Assembly (NCBI GenBank): GCA_937885345.1
Contig: CAKZZH010000088.1
Span: 1 to 5,076 of the forward strand
Source of the DNA: an uncultured Lachnospiraceae bacterium
GTDB lineage: Bacteria; Bacillota; Clostridia; Lachnospirales; Lachnospiraceae
Length of the DNA: 5,076 nucleotides
Reading direction: 5' to 3'
Shown here piece after piece: positions 1-5,076 of the stretch. Position 1 is the first letter of the stretch, and every line of letters begins with the position of its first letter. Under the pieces are notes generated by a model. The model searched no databases. It was not told the DNA's origin and saw only the letters and a program-made list of their open reading frames with translations. A program made the position numbers and the translations under genes.

Positions 1-645
1 ATCCTTACCGGCGCAGGCGAGAAATCCTTTGTTGCCGGCGCTGATATCGGCGAGATGAGCAGTCTTACCAAGGCTGAAGGTGAAGCATTCGGTAAGAAGG
101 GTAATGATGTATTCCTTAAGATTGAGAGTTTCCCCATTCCCGTAATTGCAGCCGTTAACGGCTTTGCACTCGGCGGCGGATGTGAAATCTCAATGAGCTG
201 TGATATCAGACTTGCTTCCGATAACGCACTTTTCGGACAGCCCGAGGTCGGTCTCGGAATCACACCCGGATTCGGCGGTACTCAGAGACTTGCAAGAATC
301 GTCGGAATCGGCAAGGCTAAGGAACTTATCTATACTGCTAACAATATCAAGGCTGACGAGGCATACAGGATCGGTCTTGTTAATGCTGTCTATCCTCAGG
401 CAGAGCTTATGGAAGCAGCCAAGAAAATGGCCGGCAAGATTGCCATCAACGCTCCCATCGCCGTAAGAGCCTGCAAGACAGCTATAAACACAGGTATTTC
501 CAAGGATATCAAAGCTGCTGTTGAAGTAGAAGAAACTCAGTTCGGCGCATGCTTCGAGACAGAGGATCAGAAGGCGGCAATGGCTAATTTCCTTGAGAAG
601 GACAAAGAGAAGAAGCTTAAGGTGGTTCCTTTTAAGAACTGCTAA
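1..645 (+). CDS. crt: 3-hydroxybutyryl-CoA dehydratase (crotonase), 5'-truncated by window edge
   Basis: This cytoplasmic enzyme reversibly dehydrates (S)-3-hydroxybutyryl-CoA to crotonyl-CoA. The frame is open from base 1, giving 214 residues. Compared with clostridial Crt (about 260 residues), roughly 50 N-terminal residues lie outside the window. The ATG at 55 is internal, since conserved crotonase sequence (ILTGAGEKSFVAGADI) precedes it. Crotonase-fold landmarks, in fragment numbering, are the oxyanion-hole residues A14 (in AGADI) and G59 (in GGGCE), and the two catalytic glutamates E62 (GGGCE) and E82 (GQPE). These correspond to Glu144 and Glu164 of rat enoyl-CoA hydratase. The motif TPGFGGTQRL follows. 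The C-terminus (KDKEKKLKVVPFKNC) is a few residues longer and more lysine-rich than in clostridial Crt. It lies 27 bases before hbd in the same operon. Membership of the crotonase family is certain; the short-chain Crt role rests on similarity and operon context. Confidence 0.97.
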   Translation: MLTGAGEKSFVAGADIGEMSSLTKAEGEAFGKKGNDVFLKIESFPIPVIAAVNGFALGGGCEISMSCDIRLASDNALFGQPEVGLGITPGFGGTQRLARIVGIGKAKELIYTANNIKADEAYRIGLVNAVYPQAELMEAAKKMAGKIAINAPIAVRACKTAINTGISKDIKAAVEVEETQFGACFETEDQKAAMANFLEKDKEKKLKVVPFKNC

Positions 646-660
646 TATTTTATATTTAAT

Positions 661-666
661 AGGAGG
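661..666 (+). promoter_or_regulatory. Ribosome-binding site of hbd
   Basis: A perfect AGGAGG lies 6 bases before the ATG at 673, in the A/T-rich 27-base gap after crt. It fixes the hbd start. Confidence 0.9.
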
Positions 667-672
667 TCTACT

Positions 673-1512
673 ATGGTAGTAGGAGTTATCGGTGCAGGAA
701 CCATGGGTTCAGGAATTGCACAGGCATTCGCAATGACAGAAGGCTATGAGGTTCGTCTTTGCGATATCAAACAGGAATTTGCAGACGGTGGTAAGGCTAA
801 GATCGAGAAGAATCTTAACTTCCTTGTAGGCAAAGAGAAAATAACAGCAGAGCAGAAGGATGCCATCCTTGCAAAGGTTAAGACAGGCCTTAAGGACATC
901 TGTACAGACTGCGATCTTATCGTTGAAGCTGCTCTTGAAAAGCTTGATGTTAAGCAGACTACATTCAAGGAACTTCAGAACATTGTTCCCAAGGATTGTA
1001 TCTTTGCTTCAAACACATCTTCACTTTCGATCACCAAGATCGGTGAGGGACTTGACCGCCCTCTTATCGGTATGCATTTTTTCAATCCTGCAGACAGAAT
1101 GAAGCTTATCGAAGTCATCGCAGGTGAAAATACACCCGCCGATGTGGTTGATAAGGTTAGAAAGATCTCCATAGAGATCGGTAAGGAGCCTGTAGATGTT
1201 AAGGAAGCTCCCGGATTCGTTGTAAACAGAATCCTCATCCCCATGATCAATGAAGCGATCAATGTACTTGATGCCGGTACCGCTTCCGTTGAGGGTATCG
1301 ATACCGCTATGAAACTTGGCGCTTCACATCCCATGGGACCTCTTGCACTCGGTGATCTTGTAGGACTTGATATCTGCCTTGCAATTATGGAAGTTCTTCA
1401 CACCGAGACCGGCGATGACAAGTACGCTCCCGCACCCCTTCTCAAGAAGATGGTTGCAGAGGGAAATCTTGGTAAGAAGACTGGCAAGGGCTTCTATGAT
1501 TACTCTAAGTAA
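673..1512 (+). CDS. hbd: 3-hydroxybutyryl-CoA dehydrogenase
   Basis: This cytoplasmic enzyme reduces acetoacetyl-CoA to (S)-3-hydroxybutyryl-CoA, the step before Crt. The protein has 279 residues; clostridial Hbd has about 282. An N-terminal Rossmann domain carries GAGTMG at 7-12, with D31 at the end of the second strand, a position that usually favours NAD(H). The active site is visible: S116 in NTSSLS, the catalytic pair H135 (GMHFFNP) and E147 (LIEVI), and N185 in GFVVNR. The C-terminal helical domain holds HPMGPLALGD (219-228) and ends with GKGFYDYSK as in known Hbd. The ATG start is supported by AGGAGG and by the glycine-rich loop falling at the expected place. By comparison with clostridial Hbd from memory, two residues are missing in the loop before GMHFFNP. 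All 25 leucines use CTT (22) or CTC (3), a strong bias consistent with high expression. Confidence 0.97.
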   Translation: MVVGVIGAGTMGSGIAQAFAMTEGYEVRLCDIKQEFADGGKAKIEKNLNFLVGKEKITAEQKDAILAKVKTGLKDICTDCDLIVEAALEKLDVKQTTFKELQNIVPKDCIFASNTSSLSITKIGEGLDRPLIGMHFFNPADRMKLIEVIAGENTPADVVDKVRKISIEIGKEPVDVKEAPGFVVNRILIPMINEAINVLDAGTASVEGIDTAMKLGASHPMGPLALGDLVGLDICLAIMEVLHTETGDDKYAPAPLLKKMVAEGNLGKKTGKGFYDYSK

Positions 1513-1537
1513 AATGCAATCAAATTATAATTAATAC

Positions 1538-1542
1538 GGAGG
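1538..1542 (+). promoter_or_regulatory. Ribosome-binding site of bcd
   Basis: GGAGG lies 11 bases before the ATG at 1554, a rather long spacing. It is the only good site in the 41-base hbd-bcd gap. Confidence 0.8.
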
Positions 1543-1553
1543 AATTTAAAGTC

Positions 1554-2705
1554 ATGGATTTTACACTCGATAAAAAACATGAGATGGCAAGAAACCTTTT
1601 CAGAGAATTCGCTGAAAAGGAAGTAAAACCTCTTGCTCAGGAAGTTGATGAGACAGAAGTATTTCCTAGAGAGACCGTCAATAAGATGCAGAAGGCCGGT
1701 TTCCTCGGCATTCCCGTTCCCAAGGAATATGGCGGACAGGGTTGCGATCCTCTTACATACGTTATGTGTGTTGAGGAGCTTTCAAAGGTATGTGGCACAA
1801 CGGGCGTTATCGTTTCCGCACATACTTCACTTTGCATCGATCCTATAGCAACTTATGGTACAGAAGAGCAGAAGAAGAAATATCTTGTTCCTCTGGCCAA
1901 GGGTGAAAAGCTCGGAGCATTTGGACTCACGGAGCCGGGAGCCGGAACAGATGCGCAGGGTGTTCAGACCAAGGCAGTTCTCGATGGAGACGAGTGGGTG
2001 CTTAATGGTTCAAAATGCTTTATTACAAACGGTAAAGAAGCTGATATATATATCATCATTGCTTACACTAGCGTAGAGGAAAAGAAGGGACGTAAGACAA
2101 AGAGATTCTCGGCATTTATCGTTGAGAAGGATACTCCCGGCTTTACCTTCGGAACAAAGGAAAACAAGATGGGTATCTGCGGATCCTCTACTTACGAGCT
2201 TATTTTCCAGGATTGCAGAATCCCCAAGGAAAACCTTCTCGGAGTACAGGGCAAGGGCTTCGGTATTGCAATGCACACTCTTGACGGCGGACGTATCGGT
2301 ATCGCTGCTCAGGCACTCGGTATTGCAGAGGGCGCTCTTGAGACAACGATCGCTTATGTAAAAGAGAGAAAGCAGTTCGGAAGAACGATCGCACAGCAGC
2401 AGAATACACAGTTCCAGCTTGCAGATATGGCAACAAAGGTTGAGGCTGCAAAACTTCTTGTTTACGCAGCTGCAGAAGCTAAGAGAACTCAGAAGACATA
2501 TTCGGTAGAGGCTGCAAAGGCTAAGCTTTATGCTGCTGAGGTTGCTATGGAAGTTACAACCAAGGCTGTACAGTTACATGGTGGATATGGTTACATCAGA
2601 GAGTATGATGTTGAGCGTATGATGAGAGATGCCAAGATCACAGAGATTTATGAAGGTACATCAGAAGTTCAGAGAATGGTCATCTCTGGTGCATTACTTA
2701 AATAA
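1554..2705 (+). CDS. bcd: Butyryl-CoA dehydrogenase (short-chain acyl-CoA dehydrogenase)
   Basis: This FAD enzyme reduces crotonyl-CoA to butyryl-CoA, taking electrons from the EtfA/EtfB pair encoded next. It has 383 residues, a typical length. The acyl-CoA dehydrogenase layout is complete: an N-terminal helical domain (about 1-120), a middle beta domain with signature 1 GLTEPGAGTDAQG (124-136), and a C-terminal helical domain with TLDGGRIGIAAQALG (242-256), KERKQFGR (270-277) and signature 2 from Q340 to D359 (core HGGYGY). The catalytic base is E367 in IYEGTSEVQ, matching Glu367 of Megasphaera elsdenii butyryl-CoA dehydrogenase. The start MDFTLDKKHE resembles other Bcd N-termini. A lysine/arginine-rich surface loop (EEKKGRKTKR, 175-184) precedes the conserved FSAFIVEK segment. 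It lies 17 bases upstream of etfB. Family membership is certain; butyryl-CoA specificity is inferred from similarity and operon context. Confidence 0.97.
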   Translation: MDFTLDKKHEMARNLFREFAEKEVKPLAQEVDETEVFPRETVNKMQKAGFLGIPVPKEYGGQGCDPLTYVMCVEELSKVCGTTGVIVSAHTSLCIDPIATYGTEEQKKKYLVPLAKGEKLGAFGLTEPGAGTDAQGVQTKAVLDGDEWVLNGSKCFITNGKEADIYIIIAYTSVEEKKGRKTKRFSAFIVEKDTPGFTFGTKENKMGICGSSTYELIFQDCRIPKENLLGVQGKGFGIAMHTLDGGRIGIAAQALGIAEGALETTIAYVKERKQFGRTIAQQQNTQFQLADMATKVEAAKLLVYAAAEAKRTQKTYSVEAAKAKLYAAEVAMEVTTKAVQLHGGYGYIREYDVERMMRDAKITEIYEGTSEVQRMVISGALLK

Positions 2706-2708
2706 TTA

Positions 2709-2714
2709 AGGAGG
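2709..2714 (+). promoter_or_regulatory. Ribosome-binding site deciding the GTG start of etfB
   Basis: A perfect AGGAGG lies 8 bases before the GTG at 2723. The first in-frame ATG is codon 30, which would remove the conserved first strand, so the GTG start is well supported. Confidence 0.9.
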
Positions 2715-2722
2715 AAGTAACC

Positions 2723-3511
2723 GTGAAAATCGTAGTATGTATTAAGCAGGTTCCTGATACAAAGGGCGGCGTTGAGTTCAATCCCGACGGAACACTCAAC
2801 AGAGCTGCAATGCTTTCCATCATGAACCCTGATGACAGAGCAGGCCTTGAGGCAGCGCTCAGAATAAAGGATGCCAATCCCGGCACAGAAGTAACAGTAA
2901 TCACAATGGGTCTTCCCAAGGCAGATGATATCCTTCGTGAAGCATTTGCAATGGGCGCTGATAAGGCAATTCTTATCACAGACCGTGTACTCGGTGGAGC
3001 AGATACATGGGCAACTTCTTCTACAATTGCCGCAGGTATCCGCAATCTTGAATATGATATCATCTTCACAGGACGTCAGGCTATCGACGGTGATACTGCA
3101 CAGGTAGGTCCTCAGATTTCAGAGCACCTTGGAATCCCTGTAATCTCTTACGCAGAGGATGTTAAAGTTGAAGGCGATTCAGTTATCGTTAAGAGACAGT
3201 TCGAGGACAGATATCATATGGTTAAGGCTAAAATGCCTGTTCTCATTACCGCTCTTTCAGAACTTAATGAGCCCAGATATATGACACCCGGCGGAATCTT
3301 CGATGCATTTGACAAGGAAGTTATCGTATGGGGAAGAGCAGATCTTAAGGATCTTGATGATTCCAATATCGGTCTTAACGGTTCACCTACCAAGATCGCT
3401 AAGGCTTCCGACAAGGTTCGTAAGGGAGCAGGAGAGAAAGTTGCTCTCGACAGCCCTGAGGAGTCTGTTGATTACATCATGGATAAGCTTCTTACGAAGC
3501 ATATAATTTAG
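2723..3511 (+). CDS. etfB: Electron transfer flavoprotein, beta subunit (bifurcating type)
   Basis: This is the small subunit of the EtfAB heterodimer, which takes electrons from NADH and passes them to Bcd and, in clostridial butyrate producers, to ferredoxin. It has 262 residues, about the family norm, and starts with GTG. The N-terminal segment MKIVVCIKQVPDTKG is typical of EtfB. The key motif is GRQAIDGDTAQVGP (117-130). In bifurcating ETFs this region binds the extra flavin, the beta-FAD that accepts the NADH hydride, where ordinary mitochondrial-type ETFs bind AMP. The ETF-beta signature region follows around 156-176 (VKRQFEDRY...MPVLIT), then LNEPRYMT (181-188), which is well conserved in the family. 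The gene sits between bcd and etfA with 17-base gaps on both sides, consistent with stoichiometric co-expression. The bifurcating assignment rests on the motif and the neighbours; activity is not shown by sequence alone. Confidence 0.97.
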   Translation: MKIVVCIKQVPDTKGGVEFNPDGTLNRAAMLSIMNPDDRAGLEAALRIKDANPGTEVTVITMGLPKADDILREAFAMGADKAILITDRVLGGADTWATSSTIAAGIRNLEYDIIFTGRQAIDGDTAQVGPQISEHLGIPVISYAEDVKVEGDSVIVKRQFEDRYHMVKAKMPVLITALSELNEPRYMTPGGIFDAFDKEVIVWGRADLKDLDDSNIGLNGSPTKIAKASDKVRKGAGEKVALDSPEESVDYIMDKLLTKHII

Positions 3512-3513
3512 TG

Positions 3514-3521
3514 AAGGTGGT
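3514..3521 (+). promoter_or_regulatory. Ribosome-binding site of etfA
   Basis: AAGGTGGT contains AGGTG, which pairs with the 16S rRNA 3' end, 9 bases before the ATG at 3529. The match is shorter than the AGGAGG of hbd and etfB. Confidence 0.75.
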
Positions 3522-3528
3522 GAATTAA

Positions 3529-4569
3529 ATGGCTGAATTAACAAAAGAGCAGATTAGTCAATATAAAGGCGTTTATATTTTTGCAGAGCAGGTTGATAAC
3601 AAAGTTAGCAACATTGCACTTGAGCTCCTTGGTAAGGCTAAGGATCTCGCAAAGGATCTTGATACACAGGTAACAGCCGTACTCATCGGTTCTGATATCA
3701 AAGATCAGGCTGACGTACTCGGACAGTACGGTGCCGATAAGGTTATCGTTGTTGATGATCCCGAACTTAAGGATTACAGAACAGAGCCTTATGCACATGC
3801 ACTTGCATCTGTTATTAACGAGTATAAGCCGGAAATCCTTCTTGTAGGTGCGACAGCGATCGGTCGTGATCTCGGACCCAGAGTATCAGCAAGAGTTCAG
3901 ACAGGTCTTACAGCTGATTGTACATCACTTGAAATTGGTGATTACACATATAAGGGAGAGGTTATTCCCAAGCAGCTCCTTATGACAAGACCTGCATTCG
4001 GCGGTAATACGATCGCAACGATCGCATGTCCTGTTAACAGACCTCAGATGTCTACCGTAAGACCCGGTGTTATGCAGAAGCTTGAGCCTAACGCATCCGC
4101 TAAGGCTGAGATCATTGAGTTCAATCCCGGATTCACACCTGATAACAAATATACTGAGATCCTTGAAATCGTTAAGAATGCTTCGACAGCAGTTGATATT
4201 TCGGAAGCTAAGATCCTTGTATCAGGCGGACGTGGGGTTGGAAGCGCTGAGAACTTCAAGATTCTTGAGGATCTTGCAGAGGTACTTGGTGGTACAGTAT
4301 CTTGCTCACGTGCAGTTGTAGATGCAGGTTGGAAGCCAAAGGATCTTCAGGTTGGTCAGACAGGTAAGACAGTACGTCCTAACGTATATTTTGCAATCGG
4401 TATCTCTGGTGCTATACAGCATACAGCGGGTATGGAAGAGTCTGATATCATCATCGCAATCAATAAAGATGATTCAGCACCTATCTTCGATGTGGCTGAT
4501 TACGGAATTGTAGGGGATTTAAATAAGATTGTGCCCATGTTAACCGAAATGATCAAAGCAAACGCTTAA
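3529..4569 (+). CDS. etfA: Electron transfer flavoprotein, alpha subunit
   Basis: This is the large subunit of the EtfAB heterodimer. It carries the alpha-FAD that shuttles electrons to Bcd. It has 346 residues, close to clostridial EtfA. The N-terminal domain (about 1-200) includes PEILLVGATAIGRDLGPRVS (101-120) and RPQMSTVRPGVM (171-182). The C-terminal FAD-binding domain shows SGGRGVGS (232-239), SRAVVDAGW (260-268), QVGQTGKTV (274-282), the ETF-alpha signature region with GISGAIQHTAGM (291-302), IAINKD (309-314) and DYGIVGD (324-330). There is no cysteine-rich ferredoxin-like extension at the N-terminus, unlike some anaerobe EtfA proteins. It is the last recognisable gene of the butyrate operon. 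No hairpin terminator follows; the next gene starts after 20 bases. Assignment is secure. Confidence 0.97.
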   Translation: MAELTKEQISQYKGVYIFAEQVDNKVSNIALELLGKAKDLAKDLDTQVTAVLIGSDIKDQADVLGQYGADKVIVVDDPELKDYRTEPYAHALASVINEYKPEILLVGATAIGRDLGPRVSARVQTGLTADCTSLEIGDYTYKGEVIPKQLLMTRPAFGGNTIATIACPVNRPQMSTVRPGVMQKLEPNASAKAEIIEFNPGFTPDNKYTEILEIVKNASTAVDISEAKILVSGGRGVGSAENFKILEDLAEVLGGTVSCSRAVVDAGWKPKDLQVGQTGKTVRPNVYFAIGISGAIQHTAGMEESDIIIAINKDDSAPIFDVADYGIVGDLNKIVPMLTEMIKANA

Positions 4570-4576
4570 CGATTTC

Positions 4577-4584
4577 GAGGTGAT
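4577..4584 (+). promoter_or_regulatory. Ribosome-binding site of the deacetylase gene
   Basis: GAGGTGAT is a perfect 8-base complement to the 16S rRNA 3' end and lies 5 bases before the ATG at 4590. It supports both this start and the reality of the truncated gene. Confidence 0.88.
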
Positions 4585-4589
4585 TTTCT

Positions 4590-5076
4590 ATGAAAAACAA
4601 TTATATCCGTTATCCGGATTTTAAGGCAAAATCCTTTACCATCAGCTTTGATGATAATGTGACCCAGGATGAACGACTGATTGAATTAATGGAACAATAC
4701 GGGATCAAGGGTACCTTTAACATCATTCCTCATTGGTTTCGAAGAGAAGACGACACTTCGATTCCGGAGGATCCTACGTACATTAATGTAACGGCCAAGG
4801 TAGGAAAGGAGCTTTATGCCAAACCATTCATCGAAGTAGCCAATCACAGCTATGACCATGCCTGGTTCAATATGTTGCCTCCTTCCATGCAGCTTCGAGA
4901 GATTCAAAAGGGAAGAGAAGAGCTGGAACATTTTTTTGACCGGATCCTAACCGGTTTTGCCTATCCTTACGGATGTTTTACGGCTGATACGGAAGAGATC
5001 TTACGTCTGGCAGGCATTACCTATGCCAGAACCGTAACTTCAACCAACAGCTTTTATCTGCCCCAGAACTGGCTGG
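4590..5076 (+). CDS. Polysaccharide deacetylase family protein (NodB/CE4), 3'-truncated by window edge
   Basis: The frame is open from the ATG at 4590 to the window end (162 codons, no stop). The sequence fits the metal-dependent CE4/NodB deacetylases, which remove acetyl groups from sugars. Motif 1 is TISFDDN (17-23), with D21 the expected catalytic base and D22 a metal ligand; N23 replaces the usual glycine. YGIKGTFNI (37-45) is the next conserved strand. Motif 2 is NHSYDH (85-90), giving the HxxxH metal pair H86 and H90. FAYPYG (123-128) corresponds to motif 3 but lacks its usual arginine. No signal peptide or membrane segment is visible at the N-terminus, so the protein may be cytoplasmic and its substrate could be a small sugar rather than cell-wall polymer. 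Codon use differs sharply from the operon (Leu: 5 CTG of 11, only 2 CTT). The true substrate cannot be told. Confidence 0.9.
   Translation, partial: MKNNYIRYPDFKAKSFTISFDDNVTQDERLIELMEQYGIKGTFNIIPHWFRREDDTSIPEDPTYINVTAKVGKELYAKPFIEVANHSYDHAWFNMLPPSMQLREIQKGREELEHFFDRILTGFAYPYGCFTADTEEILRLAGITYARTVTSTNSFYLPQNWL
4616..4634 (+). repeat. Small perfect inverted repeat in the deacetylase 5' coding region
   Basis: GGATTTT (4616-4622) and AAAATCC (4628-4634) form a perfect 7-base stem with the 5-base loop AAGGC, within codons 9-15 of the deacetylase gene. Only three T residues follow and the stem is A/T-rich, so it is a weak candidate for an intrinsic terminator or attenuator. It may be chance. Confidence 0.4.

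Larger units (their letters stand above)
1..4569 (+). other. Butyryl-CoA synthesis operon crt-hbd-bcd-etfB-etfA (3' part)
   Basis: Five same-strand genes with gaps of 27, 41, 17 and 17 bases encode consecutive steps from acetoacetyl-CoA to butyryl-CoA plus the electron carrier. Each gap has a ribosome site and none has a convincing promoter or terminator, so one transcript is likely. The thiolase and promoter are presumably upstream of base 1. The transcript's 3' end is not evident. Confidence 0.9.

Noticed and set aside
200..466. Plus-strand out-of-frame open frames inside crt (200-466) and the later genes
   Set aside because: They overlap conserved catalytic regions of the true frames and have no family resemblance.
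55..645. ATG at 55 as the start of a short crotonase-like protein
   Set aside because: The frame is open to base 1 and encodes conserved Crt residues, including the oxyanion-hole AGADI, before this ATG. No ribosome site precedes it.
744..1334. Minus-strand open frames opposite hbd (744-968, 975-1334), and similar frames opposite bcd, etfB, etfA and the deacetylase gene
   Set aside because: They are antisense shadows of well-conserved genes, with no recognisable domains and composition that follows from the codon bias of the real genes.
1526..1531. TATAAT in the hbd-bcd gap as a possible internal promoter -10 box
   Set aside because: The sequence at the proper -35 distance (about 1503-1508, CTCTAA) does not resemble TTGACA, and the gap is simply A/T-rich.
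4009..4026. Perfect tandem 9-base repeat ACGATCGCA x2, with two more ACGATCGC copies in bcd (2346-2353, 2385-2392)
   Set aside because: All four copies are in codon phase and encode Thr-Ile-Ala with preferred codons. The EtfA region has the usual length, so there is no insertion or functional repeat family.
4508..4536. Possible promoter for the deacetylase inside the 3' end of etfA (TTGTAG near 4508, TAAGAT near 4524)
   Set aside because: The two elements are not at a workable spacing and no matching partner box was found for either.

Overview
The window carries the 3' part of a butyrate-forming (butyryl-CoA) operon of an anaerobic Firmicute, all on the + strand, followed by the start of an unrelated-looking gene. 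The protein sequences strongly resemble clostridial Crt, Hbd, Bcd, EtfB and EtfA. The order crt-hbd-bcd-etfB-etfA, strong AGGAGG-type ribosome sites, moderate GC content (not computed) and near-exclusive CTT/CTC leucine codons in hbd point to a Lachnospiraceae-type butyrate producer. A Butyrivibrio-like organism is my best guess from gene order, but it is inference and not proven by the sequence.

Layout: 1-645 is crt, lacking its N-terminus because the window starts inside it. Then come hbd (673-1512), bcd (1554-2705), etfB (2723-3511, GTG start) and etfA (3529-4569). Gaps are 17-41 bases, each holding a ribosome-binding site and none a visible terminator. From 4590 to the window edge is the first 162 codons of a NodB-type (CE4) polysaccharide deacetylase family protein. 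Its codon use is clearly different, and it starts only 20 bases after etfA.

How the genes work together: Hbd reduces acetoacetyl-CoA to 3-hydroxybutyryl-CoA, Crt dehydrates it to crotonyl-CoA, and Bcd with EtfA/EtfB reduces crotonyl-CoA to butyryl-CoA. In this family Bcd-EtfAB couples the last step to ferredoxin reduction by NADH (flavin-based electron bifurcation). The thiolase gene that would feed the pathway, and the operon promoter, probably lie upstream of the window.

I looked for an undescribed system and found none. This is mostly conserved core metabolism. The points worth a second look are the gene order, the missing terminator and codon shift at the etfA/deacetylase junction, and a small inverted repeat at the start of the deacetylase gene. 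No RNA genes, mobile elements, CRISPR arrays or long repeats were seen, and no stretch of 300 bases lacks a gene.
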